Made by a program: the position numbers and the translations under genes
In this document: positions 24,103 through 36,749 of the stretch, piece after piece
How positions within the stretch are numbered: the stretch's first letter is position 1
Layout: every line of letters starts with the position of its first letter
The notes under the pieces: generated by a model
Told to the model about the DNA's origin: nothing
The model's database searches: none
Seen by the model: the letters and a program-made list of their open reading frames with translations, nothing else
Source: Arctopsyche grandis
Lineage: Eukaryota; Arthropoda; Insecta; Trichoptera; Hydropsychidae
Direction: 5' to 3'
Length of the DNA: 64,000 nt
Assembly (NCBI RefSeq): GCF_051622035.1
Contig: NC_135358.1
Location: 3,040,501-3,104,500 of the forward strand

Positions 24103-24447
24103 TAGGGTTTCTGATTTCCCGGACTTTTTCAATTCCCGGGACACGGGACGGAGCCCGGGATCGTTCCCGGGATTCCCGGAATCCCGGGACACTTGTAAAA
24201 AAACTTTTTTTTTTATTTAATATATTTTTTATTAAAAAAATATTTATTTATTTACAAAAAAATACATAATATATGTATCTATTAACTCGAAAAAATGTAA
24301 TTATAAAGGTAAACTTATTTAAAGTAGCTTCTTAAGAATACTAAAATATTTAAATGAGAATCCCAAAGTCTAATTCTAGATTTGGTACAAAAATTTCCAG
24401 CTATGGAAAAAATGTTTGTCCCGGGTCGACCCGGGTCAGAAACCCTA
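24103..24447. mobile_element. Non-autonomous TIR element with CCCGGG arrays
   Basis: Ends TAGGGTTTCTGA and TCAGAAACCCTA are perfect 12-bp terminal inverted repeats. The left subterminal 80 bp repeats CCCGGGA about six times; the right end has CCCGGGTCGACCCGGGTC. Flanks ATGTATAC and GTATATAC are similar 8-mers, which would suit hAT but are not identical. No coding capacity. Confidence 0.72.
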
Positions 24448-24599
24448 GTATATACATATGTATGATCAAATAAATAACATATTCATTTGATTCATACATA
24501 AACATTTTGGATAGCATGTGAAGACTAAAATAAAAATAAATGTATTTATGAAGCATGTGAATATTAAAAATAAAATGTATTTTTTAAATATCTTACATG

Positions 24600-24958
24600 T
24601 ATGTAAATATATGTACATATATATATAAAAAAAATTAATGTCTGTTTGTCTGTCTGTCTCGTATAGGCTCTTAAGCCACACAACCGATTACGATGGACTT
24701 TCAGGATTTGTTGTATGCATGTCCGGGAAACTTACTGCAAAAAAAATTGCCCCAAAACGGGAACGGAAACGGAAAAAACGAGAATGAGTGGCATTTTATT
24801 ACACCGCAATAATTTCAAATGTTTTCGCGTCGCGACCTGCGTTGTTAGGGTAAAATAAACAAACCATTTCATAATTTCAAATGTGCATTTTTCAAACAAA
24901 TGGGAACGGAAACGGGAACGCAACGGGAACGGTAAACGCATGCTGGGTTCAGTTAGTG
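24600..24958 (+). mobile_element. Helitron-like non-autonomous fragment
   Basis: Begins near a GTCTGTTTGTCTGTCTGTCT run followed by TAAGCCACACAACCGATTACG. It has repeated GGGAACGGAAACGG motifs and ends GCATGCTGGGTTCAGTTAGT. The sequence TGGGTTCAGYTAGT resembles known insect Helitron 3' ends (CTRR then T). The 5' end is not defined. Confidence 0.5.
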
Positions 24959-26584
24959 TATATAAAATGTCTATTATTCTTATCTAGTCACAGTGTCATA
25001 TTGAGATTACCTGTGAAGACACTGTGGTATATGTTGATAAATAAATACATACCACAAATAAATGATAAAATAAAATATAGGTATATAAAAACATTCTGAA
25101 ATATATACACATATACAAATATTTACACAGTTACATTCTTGTATTATAATTTTTTTTTTGAATAACCAGTTTTTGGGGGCTTACAATCAAAGGTTATAGC
25201 GAAACAAGACGACGGCGATTATCCGTAGAGTGGAAGATCGATATTCGCAGGGGTTGCGGTTTAATCGAGTTAGTTTTTGGCCGCTGAAAATGCTGAAGGA
25301 TTAAAGAAATCCCGGCACGTTCGCTTATCACTTCCCGGAGCATTCAATATGAGGAAAAGTTTCCCTTTTGAAATGAAACTCGAGCGAAAGGAAAATCTGG
25401 CGCGAAAGCCTCCTCGTCGACCTGCGCCGGATTTCCAACGCAATTAAAACTTCCATAACTGACCTGGCGCAATTATTGAGTTTCTGGCCACGAATGCCAT
25501 TGATTGTCCAACGAACCCTGTTCAAATATTCTATTGTTCGAATGTGAATCAAATATTTCCACTACATTTGCATATTTTATATCTACATACATACATATGT
25601 GCTTTGTCCCAAGTGCTTATGATGTACGTAAATGATGAGGCGGATGAATTGTTAATAGTTTTGTGGCTTTAATAGTCCACATTGAATCTAAACAGCAAAT
25701 TCTCTGTAGACTTATCTATTCACATACATACAATATTCTGATATTGCTATATACAATATATGAACAAAGCTTCTAAAATCTTCATACATGTATACAATTG
25801 AATATAAATCTATATTAAATCGTGATATTTTTAGCTTAAAGTTGCAGCAAAAATATTGAAACGATGCATTTGATACAAGTCTATATACCGTAACGTGAAA
25901 GTTTTCAATAATAAAGTACCTTAATATTTATTTTATTATAAATGAGCCGATATATTTGAAAGTGGCGCGGGAGTTCAATTTTCAGTTCCAAAAACACTAT
26001 TTCAGTTTTACTTAATTTACAAAGTGTTATCCTATTTTTAATTCGTTATGCCCAGAATCTTGGATAGAAGAATAAACTTATAGCAAACCACCAGTATTTT
26101 TAAATAATAATCGCGCAAAACATTAAAAATATTCAATGTTTTGCGAGATATTTCTCAAAATCAAGGAAAATGGCCACTTACATACAAATATTATATACAT
26201 ATGTATGTAGGTATAACGGCTCAAACGCAAAATACAGGATTTCCAATCAGAAATAAATTCAAAAGAGATTTTTATACTCTTTTATATGTATGTATATGAA
26301 CAATATAATTTTCTTTATCTTGAATTGTCATTTTCGTTAAATATAAAGCAAATTTAAGATTTAGAAATGGAGAACTTGCGACTTATCAAGGAAAGTAAAT
26401 GTAAAAATAAAATAAAATAAATATCTTTACTAAAATAAAAATAAATATATGTTATTGTACAAATTTAATAAATTTAATGATAGCTCAAATATGTATGTAT
26501 GTATACTAAATGATGTTACAATAGTAATCTAGAATATTCGAATACAAATATAATAAAAATGTACATATGTATGTACACACCATT
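24959..26584. other. Non-coding; GC-richer island 25190-25550
   Basis: The island (for example CGCGAAAGCCTCCTCGTCGACC near 25401) is unique. It carries a 74-codon minus-strand frame without any recognised motif. 25560-26584 is AT-rich with ATGT simple repeats and no gene. Confidence 0.35.
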
Positions 26585-27050
26585 AACCAGCAGCGTGGTC
26601 TAGTGGTGAGTATTGAATTTTTTCGTGCTTGATTTCACGGGTTCGATTCCCACTAAGAGTCTCGCTGTTAGCCAGACCTTGGTTTGTCGAGGTCAATCGA
26701 TTGTTATCAGAATTTGCCAATTTTTCTGATTTTCACTGAAACGGTTCCTGTAAAATTGGCTTTTACTTCCCAATTTTCTGTTGCAAACCTTGAGCTATCG
26801 TTATATCTCAGGTTTCGCCAGATTTCTCACCATAGATGTCTCTGTGCTTGTTTATCGAATGTAAAAATTCGTATCGTTACATGAAAAATGTTATTAATCG
26901 TATTTATACGATGTTTGTAATATCTGACCATAGATGTCAGGTATTGTTTCGATTTACATGTCTCGTCAATTATGAGTTTTCAATGTCGTGTAATAAATTA
27001 GCCATAGCAATAACCTGGAGCTAATCTGTATTGTCACTATGGCGAAAATG
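26585..27050 (+). mobile_element. tRNA-derived SINE, head type 1, hairpin tail type D
   Basis: A-box TGGTCTAGTGG and a consensus B-box GGTTCGATTCC, then CAGACCTTGGTTTGTCGAGG, GAATTTGCCAATTTTTCTGA, CACTGAAACGGTTCCTG and CATAGATGTCTCTGTG. It ends in GCCATAG...CTATGGC, a different tail from the 5112 SINE that shares this head. Confidence 0.85.
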
Positions 27051-28170
27051 TATAAACCTATTTGACAGTTTTCAAATGTCAAAGTATATATGTATTAACA
27101 TATGTTTTAGGTATAATACTTTGAATAATTTGTCTATATACACACGTAGTACTGAGAAAATGTGTGTAGCGAGCGAGTCAAGCTCGAAAAACATTACATT
27201 ATAATAATCCAATAATTTGACTACGTTCAAACAGTGACAATTCCTCGACAAGCATCCCGTTGAATAATTTTGAGCAAAGGCTCCATTAAACCGTCGAGGC
27301 TCCCGGGGCTGGTTTTGGTTTGACTTTTGGCGCAGATTTCCCGGACTAAATTTATTCTGATTAATGTGTATTTAAGCCCGCTTTCATAGTACGGGAGCAG
27401 AAGAGGGTCTACGCGGAAATGATTGACAGATAGTTTCTCAAACCCACCTCATTCCTTACCCGTTCTCCCCATCCTCGAGTCTGGAACATTTGCGGGAATG
27501 GAACGTCACAGACAACTCCTTTCCCATTCCGCTCGGGCAATTTGTAAATATTGCCTGTACTAATGCAAACAGGCTCGAAGCGGTCGTATTTAATCAACAT
27601 GGAGGTGTATTCGAATGGATCTTGTAGATTTTATGCCTTTTGAACATTTCATATGCCTTTCAAGTATTTTTTTAATGACGAAAACGATCTGAGTGATATT
27701 AATTTTCGTACACTTGAAAGGTTTTCAAACGGATTTTTATTTAAAAAAACTTTCACAATATAATTTGGTCCAAAATGAATCGCTCAGATTTTCGAAAGCT
27801 TAAAAAAAACAACATTCAGACTTAAAATTGATTTTAAAGTCATATTTATTTAAATGATAGGTATATACATATGTAATATATTGACCTTGGCATTTTAAAA
27901 AAATTCTCTCTCTGGATGAATAATTTTTATTTTGCTCTTACCGCGGCTTACAATGATTTATTTCGATTTAAATCTTTTAAATCATCCCTATTATGACATT
28001 TTTATTACACGAAATTTTTTTTATGAAATATTTAATATGAAAGTTAACTACTTCTTAATGGAAATATTATTTACTGAACGTAAACAGTGCGTCGAATTTT
28101 AAACGATCGACATACATAATTAAACCATTGCAAGCCTTTACTAATATACAGATAAAAATTGGTTGGTTGA
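27051..28170. other. Non-coding; GC-richer island 27230-27640
   Basis: The island holds a 63-codon minus-strand frame but no recognisable domain. The rest is AT-rich with nothing recognised. Confidence 0.35.
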
Positions 28171-28603
28171 TTTTGATTTTTAAATGCTTTTTTATTATTA
28201 CTAGATTATGTTCACAATGTATCTTATTTCTATTTTAATAGCTACTGATCTACGGATCATTTTCTATTTTACAATTTTATTTTATTTATGTTAGTAATTA
28301 AAGTATTATATTATTTTAATACTAATGTACAGCATAATAGGAAAAAGAGCTCAAAAACCTATTTACAATTCTTATAAATGCTCATAATACATCTAATACA
28401 TAATATTAACTAAAGACTATCCCAAGTCGACGATAAAAAGCAGATTGTGTTTAGGTAATCTGTGTTTATACCTGAAGGGTATATATATTTTGTTGTAATC
28501 ACCGAGACTCTTTACAAGTGTGTTAGAATGGTTATTAGTGATTCTGTCATAGAATCTATTGGTCAGTTTGTTAGTAATGTCGTAACTAACGGATTGATTG
28601 GTT
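28171..28603 (-). mobile_element. 5'-truncated Jockey-family copy, ORF2 end plus 3' UTR
   Basis: On the minus strand the last ORF2 residues (FYDRITNN, SLGDYNK, IPFRYKHRLPKHNLL) run into the full 3' UTR ending TTTAAAAATCAAAA. It matches 45780-46176. The ORF2 part is too short to judge function. Confidence 0.88.
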
Positions 28604-28689
28604 CATTTGATTGTCTTCTATGTAAATCTACAGTTTAATTTAGAACGCTATCAAAATAGCTTAACTTATATCTTATATTTATATCGCCA

Positions 28690-28935
28690 TATTGCTCACC
28701 ATAGATATCTCTGTGGTTGTTTATCGAATATAAAATTCGTATTATTACATGAAAGTTATTCATCGTTATTTATCGTATTAATACGATATTTGTAATATCT
28801 GACGATAGATGTCAGATATTGTTTAGATTTACATGTATCTATGTAATAATTATGTGGACCAGGAAGGCGCATTTAGGGTTTACCTGCTAAGCCTTCCTGG
28901 TATATTTGTATATATGTATGTAAATTAAATAAATT
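28690..28935 (+). mobile_element. SINE 3' half with hairpin tail type A
   Basis: CACCATAGATATCTCTGTGG, ATTACATGAAAGTTATTCAT, GACGATAGATGTCAGATATTG, then the perfect hairpin CCAGGAAGGC...GCCTTCCTGG and a TATATTTGTATATATGTATG tail. It is the same 3' half as in the 5112-5455 SINE; the head is missing. Confidence 0.82.
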
Positions 28936-30299
28936 AAAATAACATTAAGACGTAAAATACAAAATATTCTGAAATAGTCTCATTTACTTTTTTCTATTTT
29001 TATTTTATTTTCTTTTAGTGTCATTGTTAACTTTCACCCACCCCAGCATCACCTAGTATAGTATGTATGTATGTAAAAATTTAGGCTTTGTTTGAAAATT
29101 CGCAGATTTCAATTTAAAGTGACAATATCAGATATACGTAATCGCATAGTACTTTAAATTAAGCCATAGACTTAAATTATCTGTTAAGGTTTCATTTTTC
29201 ACTTTTTTCCCAAATTTATCCGAGCAACGCCGGAAAATTCAGCTAGTTTATACAAAGTGCTAATTTATAATAAACCGGTCTGAATTTATAGATCATTCAG
29301 CGGTATTATCTGCTAAATGACCGCATAGACTTCAGCACTTTTCACACACGATTACATTATCGTGAAAATCTATCGTTAAAAATACATTATCGTCTATCAC
29401 GTGCTGAGGTAGCTGGTCCATTGTGAGGTAGGATGAAAAAAAAAATAATAGCAAGTGACCTCTCGAGTGACACCTAGAAGAGTCAAAGCCTCTCTACCGA
29501 AGCCGGGTAAGCATTATGCAGATAGGGATGTCGCGTGTGCGGCTATCCGGTGTATAAAAGGGACCGAATTATATCCTGTAATAAATTATGTAGACACTGG
29601 AAGTGTCACGACACATTTTAAATTACTTTTATAATTAGGTTTTTGAAGCGGCCAATACATACGTGCGGTACTTTTATCCTTTCTTTTTTTGTAATGCGTA
29701 CGAGTTGGAAAATCTGTATGTGGGGAAATTCAAAACCGACCGAAAGGCCGACTGATCGATATCGCACTAATGCGTTTTTCACGCGATCGTTATCGATTCG
29801 AGGGTGAATTTTTGATTTCATATCTTATTTTTGTTTTTTGTGACGATTTGAAAATGACACTATTGACGTGCAATATTCGATTGTTTAAAATTGTTATAAA
29901 CCGACATTTTTGTACCGTAAAAAATACACAATTTTTAACCAAATAGTAAACGTAATACGTGTACGTGTTCATATCATATTTCTTTGCTTCTTAGAAAATT
30001 AATAAAATATCATAAACCTAAATAATTGTTATTTTATTTATAATTATAAGACATATTATAACTAAGAATTCAGACCTACACCGCACAGATATTCCACTGT
30101 CACTGAATTTAAAGTATTATAATTCTTCAATGCGAATTATTAATAGAGAACTTACTACCTTGAGGTTGATGAGGCTTTCCCGTCGTATTAAACCATATAT
30201 TATACACTTTTTATAAACATTCGGCCACCGGTATGATATTATGAATCTGATACATGAAATATATGAGCATTAAATAGTTATATAACCGGAATAAAACTT
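28936..30299. other. Non-coding; Helitron-like end at 29216-29249 and GC-richer island
   Basis: 29216-29249 reads CCGAGCAACGCCGG, AAAATTCAGCTAGT, matching the GC hairpin plus CTAG-T layout of Helitron 3' ends; its 5' end is not visible. 29400-29800 is a unique GC-richer island with no coding evidence. 29830-30299 shows nothing. Confidence 0.4.
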
Positions 30300-30870
30300 T
30301 TAAATCAGCTGACAACTAAAAATAAAACTATCACTGTATGATCCGTGTACATATATTAAGCCTGTATTGGTTAGAAGGAAGTTTGTTTTGGAGGAAGAAA
30401 CAACTGAAATTTGAGGTTATGGGTTAAACGTCAAATGCGGCCAGCTTTATTTATTGGCGGAAAACTATTTGATAAATGATATTAACAATTAGATACAACA
30501 TAATGTCTTATTGAATACTTATCTCGCAGATAAAACTCCGTGAAGAGATATACTTTTAGCCGTGAAATGTCAGATTTGACATATTTGGCCAAAAATCAAT
30601 ATATGTATATCGTGTATTAAATTACATGAAGCTAGACGCCAAATTTGAAATTTATATATACATATGAGAGTTAAAACTATAAATATTTAGATATTAGAGA
30701 TAACGAGAACCTATAGAGCAAATTTTATAAAATATAGAGTGAATTATAGGCGTTTAAACAATTAAAATCTGAAATAGGCATATCAAGGCGATAAAGTTGA
30801 AGATAGATTATGGTAGGCTTACGTACCGTCATAGACGTCACCGTATCCGAGATTCTGAAAACTATTTGAT
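30300..30870 (+). repeat. Dispersed repeat family H, extended copy
   Basis: TCAGCTGACAACTAAAAATA and TTTGAGGTTATGGGTTAAAC at the left match 50870-51000. The H body then follows with TTATTGAATACTTATCTCGC, the deleted hairpin junction GATAAAACTCCGTGAAGAG, and GACGTCACCGTATCCGAGATTCTG. Confidence 0.8.
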
Positions 30871-30883
30871 AAATGATATTAAC

Positions 30884-31412
30884 AATTAGATACAACATAA
30901 TGTCTTATTGAATACTTATCTCGTAGATAACGCTCAGTGAAGAGATGTAGTTCTAGCTGTGAAATGTCAGATCCGACACATTTGGCCGTAAATCGATATA
31001 TAACGGCTATATCGATTTACGCTCAGTGAATTATATATATATATATATATACATATGAGAGTTAAAACTATAAATATTTATATATAAGAGATAACGAGAA
31101 CCTATAAAGCAAATTTTATAAAATATAGAGAGAAAAAATAAAAAGTTATAGGCGTTTAAACAATTGAAATCTGACATGGCGAAAAGTGAGAATAATCTAA
31201 GCAAACGCTGGATAAACGTCAAGAACTTTTTCGTGGGAGCGTTTTCAAATGCGTCTTACACGATATTTTTGCACCATCGTAATTCGGTGCCATGCGTCTT
31301 ACATTGATGACCAAAATGAGCAATATGGCAAAGTATGAAAACGATCGGATAAGAGGCAAATTTTTTCCTAAATTGTAATCTTAAGTGAAACGTAAAGAAG
31401 GTTTGTAATAAT
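30884..31412 (+). repeat. Dispersed repeat family H, second adjacent copy
   Basis: Begins AACAATTAGATACAACATAA like the preceding copy, has a diverged hairpin region (AACGCTCAGTGAAGAGATG) and a (TA)n at 31027-31052. It continues to CCAAAATGAGCAATATGGCA and AAGTGAAACGTAAAGAAGG. Two H copies in direct tandem. Confidence 0.8.
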
Positions 31413-31694
31413 AAAAATCAACGTAGGAATTACCAAGAAATCGTAAAAGAATCATACATGAATTTAGCATTCATTAAGAACCAATAAATAATTGGCTCTC
31501 CTTTCTATTCTAATTATTTAAAATATTTTAATTCGAAATTATTTTTATATCATTTGTCACTCATTCATTTAAATCAATCACATATATCATCAAAGACATG
31601 AAAAAGAGATTGTTACTCGTATGAAGATAAAACGACAAATGCTTTAGATTTCAACTATCGAAGCTTGCTCAAATTTACCGAAAAACCTATTTCA

Positions 31695-32090
31695 AAATAA
31701 ACCAGCAGAATAAATTACTAGCTTTGAAAAAAGTGGTCATGGGTTCAAATCTCACTGGTTTATGCCGGCCAGAACTTGAATGTGTGACTCTAGGTCGATC
31801 GTTTCCTATCAAAATTTGCCAATTTATCTGATTTTCATTGAAACAGTTCCAATAAATTGGGAACTTTGTCCATTTTCTCACAAATCTCGAGCTTTCAGCA
31901 ATTTTGAATTTCGCAAAATTGTATAAAATGCTGCAAATTTGACCATAGATTTGACTCTGTGGGTGTTAATTGATATGTATTTATTTTTTATAATACTAAT
32001 AATACTTGTATCAAATGTACAATGTTTCTGGCCAGGAAGGCGCATTGAGTTTACCTACTAGACCTTCTTGGTATTAATAAAAAATATAAA
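31695..32090 (+). mobile_element. Diverged SINE with hairpin tail type A
   Basis: The B-box remnant GGTTCAAATCTC, AAATTTGCCAATTTATCTGA, CATTGAAACAGTTCC, ACCATAGATTTGACTCTGTGG, then CCAGGAAGGCGCATTGAG...AGACCTTCTTGG and an AATAAAAAATATAAATAAAT tail. The A-box is eroded, so this is probably an older copy. Confidence 0.78.
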
Positions 32091-33683
32091 TAAATATATA
32101 TAAACCTGGTAAATGCTTAACAATTTCCAAAATGTTAGATGGACATTGACACGAATTATATAAAGACTTATTATAATATTTGCCTTTGTAGGCATCAGTT
32201 TCATCTCAATCATTCAAATAACTCTCACAATATTAATAATGTTTTCTAAGAACAGCTTATACAGGTAAGAATTTCACACGAAATACCACAGTCGATCGTT
32301 ATTATTAAGCTATATATAATAAGAACGAGCTTGGATATATTGGACGAGCGTTTATTGGAAATAATATATTTCAGATAATTTGAGTCATGATTATTATGAA
32401 TTCAGATTGTATAAGGGAAGAGAGAGCAGGTTGTATCTTTTCAATAATAAAAAAGGCGATTTTGACTTACGGCCGGCCATTTTTAAGAGCGTTACCCGTC
32501 GTAAATCTGGGAACCGTCTGTACAACATATTTTTCATCTTACGCATATTTCTTATACATGAGATAATACCGATTTTCTTTAGCTTTTTCCCCTACTTTTT
32601 GCATTTTTTGTTTCACTCTTCTCACTCGTTATAAAATATGGCCCATTTGCTGGATGCTTTCGGAATAATGTATTGAATAGAAAGCAGTACCTATGTATGT
32701 ACATACATACCTACCCGATATGCGTAATAGTTTATTCATATTTTCAAGCTGGAACATACAATATGTAGCGACTTTATATTATCTTTGAAAAAAATTCAAG
32801 CACTTGATAAGATTAAAATGATTCCTTTAAAAAAAATAATCGGTTCATATTTTTTATTTATGAAAAGGCGCTTCGGCTTACTTTACAAAATTATATTGGA
32901 ATGTGTTTCTAATTTTTTGTATTTAAGGATTTTTAAGTTGATATCGCTGTTGGCCACACTCTCGCTGTGAAGATGATTGATTTTAAAATAATTGACAGGA
33001 AAATCCCGTGAGCTCCGAGCGGATGCGAAGTTGTTCCAGTTTTTCTAAACTTTCTCATAACACTTGGGATACGAATTTTTATCTGAGGCTCCTTCAGCTA
33101 CCTCTCAGTTTCGCTTTGAATTAATAAAGAGAAAAAAATTGAGATAAATGAAGTAATAAAAAAAACCTGAGTTGAAATTCCAAGCACTCTCATGTATACA
33201 GAAATTAATCTTAAATTTGAGCGACCATTTTCCGCCTGACTAATTAATTTTCATTAATCAAAAATAGGCATTTTTGTTCTCCTTTTCATTACGGCACACT
33301 TTTTGGTTAGTTATTAGTAACGGTTGGTCAGTTAATTTATCAGTAAATATGTATTTTTGTTGGATTCATCTACAAGCCCTTTTTATCATAATAGAAAATT
33401 AATCATGTACTTTCGATTCAGATTTTTTTCTATTATGCGTAATAGTACTAAAGAACTTTATAAATAAATATATAAACCAACTATCAAAATAAATATTTAA
33501 TTACATCACTATGCGTTAAACATACATACATATGACCAATCGATACATAAATTTCTGCATATAACCATTTATATGTAATTATAATTTATGACCATTTTAT
33601 CAAATTTATAATTTCGAAAGAGACTTTGTATATAAGTATTTTTGGTTTGGAACATCGAAAACGAGTCAAAGTTTCTTTGACAT
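32091..33683. other. AT-rich non-coding
   Basis: 32380-32640 and 32985-33080 are slightly less AT-rich and non-repetitive. An 84-codon frame at 32380 and a 61-codon frame at 32785 have no recognisable features. Near 33590-33640 a short piece of repeat G (GAAAGAGACTTTGTATATAA) occurs. No gene can be supported. Confidence 0.4.
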
Positions 33684-34178
33684 TTAGTTGTAATCACCGA
33701 GACCCTTCACAATTGTGTTAGTATAATTATTAGTTATTCTGTCATAGAATCTACTGGTTGGTTTGTTAGTAATGTATGTAACAAACGGAATATTAGATAT
33801 GGCATGCAGTTTTTTCAAGTTAGTATATATGGGTGTATTATAAATTATTTTTAGGGATTTATTTTGTTTTATTTGGATCTTGGAAAGGTAAGTATTCGAG
33901 GCGTTATTCCATACAGGTGAAGCATAGGTTAATAATGGTAATATGAGCGCGCGATATAATTTTATTTTATTTTGAGTTGATAAAGAACTATGGTGATTAA
34001 ATGTTGGGTATATTGAAGATATACCACGCATCACCTTGCATTTCGCTGTCTCAATATGAGGTGCCCATCTCATTATTTTATCGAACGTTACTCCTAAATA
34101 TTTTATTACTGACTGCCATTTCAGACTTTCTCCATCATTAACGAGTATAGTTTTTTTATATTTAAACTCTAAAACCAT
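33684..34178 (-). pseudogene. Jockey-family ORF2 C-terminal fragment (164 codons, open)
   Basis: Nearly identical in sequence to the end of the ORF2 at 45400-45826: GESLKWQSVIKYLGVTFDKI, LPLLTYASPVWNNAS, NKSLKIIYNTPIYTNLKK. It remains open for 164 codons but lacks the catalytic palm, the last about 20 residues and the 3' UTR, so it is truncated at both ends. Before GESLKW it reads FKYKKTILVND, where the long copy has a different, shorter join. The long copy may have a small deletion there. Confidence 0.88.
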
Positions 34179-34892
34179 TCATCAAGCGATTAATATTCAC
34201 ATTTTTATGATTCTCGTGATAATACATATGCACATATGTACATACATATATAAATTATTGTATTGATTATAGAAGTCGGTCACGCCATATAACATCTTGT
34301 TACACACGACATACCACAGACTCCGTATCTAAAATCCTTTCAAAGAAATGCTATGTACATACATACAACATACCACAGAATCTCTCACACACAATCCAGC
34401 TTTATTATTCGCTTTACGAATACCCAACGAGTATTAATAGTCGAGCATTAATCATGTTGCACATGTGCGTGACACTTGCAATTTCGACGCCAAAATCGTG
34501 TCGCAAACACACACAAATACCTAATAAAATGCTAGCGACACGCTCTTTTATTTCCAGCATTAATTCCGATTCAGTTATCAATGAGAATATTAATAATAAA
34601 AACGACGTATTTCTGTGAAACTTGCCCGATGGAAACGAATGGTATCCATGACATTATTGACAATACACCCGATACTTTATATCGATACAAACGTACATAT
34701 TATAACGATACACTACTACATTAAATTTGTAAAATTACTCATTTTATGAAAATGTGCAATTTTGTCAATTTCACGAACGAAGCAACTGGTTTGCACCATT
34801 CATGAACTAAGCTATTTTTCATTGAGCAATTTCGTGAATCAGATATATATTTGATAGTTTTACGTATCTGCTATCATAATTGCTATTGTTTT
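34179..34892. other. Unique AT-rich non-coding
   Basis: No repeat or gene recognised. The stretch contains recurrent ACATACAT and CACACA simple motifs. Confidence 0.4.
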
Positions 34893-35330
34893 TACATACC
34901 TCCTTTACGTTTCACATGGCTTTCGTGTCAGTGGTCATTTTTATCTCTTATCCGATCGTTTTCATATTTTGCCATGTTGCTCATTTTGGTCATCAATACA
35001 CGTTAATGTATCGTCTGCCATTACGTTGGAGATAAAATATCGTATACAACGCGTTTTAAAAACGGGGCCCGTAAACCATCCTGGCGTTTAATAAGCATTC
35101 GTCCCCTGTCTTCCAACCTGTTCGCCTTAATATGGCCAAATAAGATTTTAATTGTTTAAACGCCTATAATTCACTCTATATTTTATAAAATATTTAAAGT
35201 TTTAACTCTCATATGTATATATAAATTTCAAATTTGGCCTCTAGCTTCATGTAATGTAATACACGATATATATTGATTTTTGGCCAAATATGTCAAAACT
35301 GACATTTCACTGTATATCTCCTCAGTCTCA
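34893..35330 (-). repeat. Dispersed repeat family H copy, minus
   Basis: The reverse complement has GTGAAACGTAAAGGAGGTAT, the signature with GAGCAACATGGCAAAATATG, GGCGTTTAAACAATTAAAAT, GCTAGAGGCCAAATTTG and TGTCAGTTTTGACATATTTG. The paired hairpins beyond this point are lost. Confidence 0.82.
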
Positions 35331-35339
35331 TTTATTTTT

Positions 35340-35568
35340 CTTTGTCTCTTTTATAAGACATTCCCTTCTTTATTGTTTTTTATAATGTGTAATTATTATT
35401 ATTATCATTATAAGTTGTTTGTGTTCATATATATGTTTTGTTTTTGTTATGTCTAATTTCTTAAATTATTATTTTGTTTCTTTTCTTTTCTGTTATATTT
35501 TTGACCATTGTGGTGCATTAGGATTTCCTGAAATGCTACAATGGTCCAAACTTTAAATAAATAAATAT
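35340..35568 (+). mobile_element. Short element ending in hairpin tail type B
   Basis: A T-rich body (TTGTTTTTTATAATGTGTAA...TTTTCTGTTATATTTTTGACC) ends with GACCATTGTGG...CTACAATGGTCC and AAATAAATAAATAT. It resembles 23400-23555. No A/B boxes are visible in this copy. Confidence 0.55.
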
Positions 35569-35577
35569 AACCATAGC

Positions 35578-35690
35578 CAGCAGTATGGCTCGGTAGTTGA
35601 GTTTATGTTTAGCACCGAGAGGTTGACGGGTTCGATCCCATGCTAATCTTTAATACCGCTGGTCAGTTTAGGTATTTAAATGACAAATTA
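35578..35690 (+). mobile_element. SINE head fragment, type 2
   Basis: CAGCAGTATGGCTCGGTAG (A-box region), GGTTCGATCCC (B-box) and ATACCGCTGGTCAG, then the match ends. A 5' piece of the family complete at 35885. Confidence 0.75.
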
Positions 35691-35884
35691 CTGTCAAAAA
35701 GTACACCAAGATCACGAATCATATACACTCGATTCAGAACAATCTCGTTTGAATATTGGAAACTTGAGAATTTTCGCGATCTAGTGAAAGTGATTGCTTT
35801 ACATTTGGAAAATGAAAATTATAATACAATAATTTTATAGAAAATTTTTATATAATAATATCCCTCAGTTGTTTTCAAATAATA

Positions 35885-36335
35885 CATATACATATCTTAG
35901 CCGTATGGCTCGGTGGTTACGTATATTTTTAGCACCGAAAGGTTGACGGGTTCGATCCCACGCTAATCTTTAATGCTGCTGGTCAGACTTGAATATTTTT
36001 GACTCCAAGTTAATCGTTTATTATCAGAGTTTGCCAATTTCTCTGATTTTAGTGTTGAAACGGTTCCTCCATCAACTTGGCAAAAATCATCCAACCCGCT
36101 ATGTCACAAATACCTGAATTTGATTTATGTACAATATGTAAAAATTTATGTACAAGTCTAAATCCATAGATGTCTCTATGGATTAATTCAATAATTAATT
36201 ATTTTTTAATTTCATGTTCTTCAGCCGAAATACACCGATTTATGTAATAAAAAATTCTGCAATGTTTGTGATTTATTGTCTAGGAAGGCGCATCGGAGTT
36301 TACCTGTTAAGCTTTTCTGGTATATATCTATTTAA
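35885..36335 (+). mobile_element. tRNA-derived SINE, head type 2, hairpin tail type A
   Basis: A-box TGGCTCGGTGG, B-box GGTTCGATCCC, ATCAGAGTTTGCCAATTTCT, TTGAAACGGTTCCTCC, CCATAGATGTCTCTATGG and the tail TAGGAAGGCGCATCGGAG...AAGCTTTTCTGG followed by AAATAAAATAAAATAA. Complete in order. Confidence 0.88.
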
Positions 36336-36749
36336 AATAAAATAAAATAACAAATACATATATTTACGATCCGAAAGTTAGCTAGAATGTTCATATGTAG
36401 GTCATAATGCAATATTCATATGTGTATATTATGGCGTGTGACGCTAAATATAATAAACAGAGTAAATACTGGTGAATGGCAGGAAAAACTCGGAAAAATC
36501 TAGCGGCGCGCGTCCCAAAGCAAAAGAATCAAATGAGATGCAGTTTTTCCCGTGCCAAATCTAGCGTCACTAACGAGCAACCAAGATCCGCTTCCGTCAA
36601 AGAAGAACTCTTTTTTTAAATAAATTTATTCTAAGCAGAAAATTGCAGTTTGAGCGACGCCATTTAATGAAAACAATCTGCGCAATGTTTCAATAAAAAT
36701 GTTATAACCGAATTAAATTTTTTATAATCGTAAAAAAATTATTTGATAA
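36336..36749. other. Unique non-coding
   Basis: 36460-36620 is GC-richer (AATCTAGCGGCGCGCGTCCC), otherwise featureless. No gene. Confidence 0.35.
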
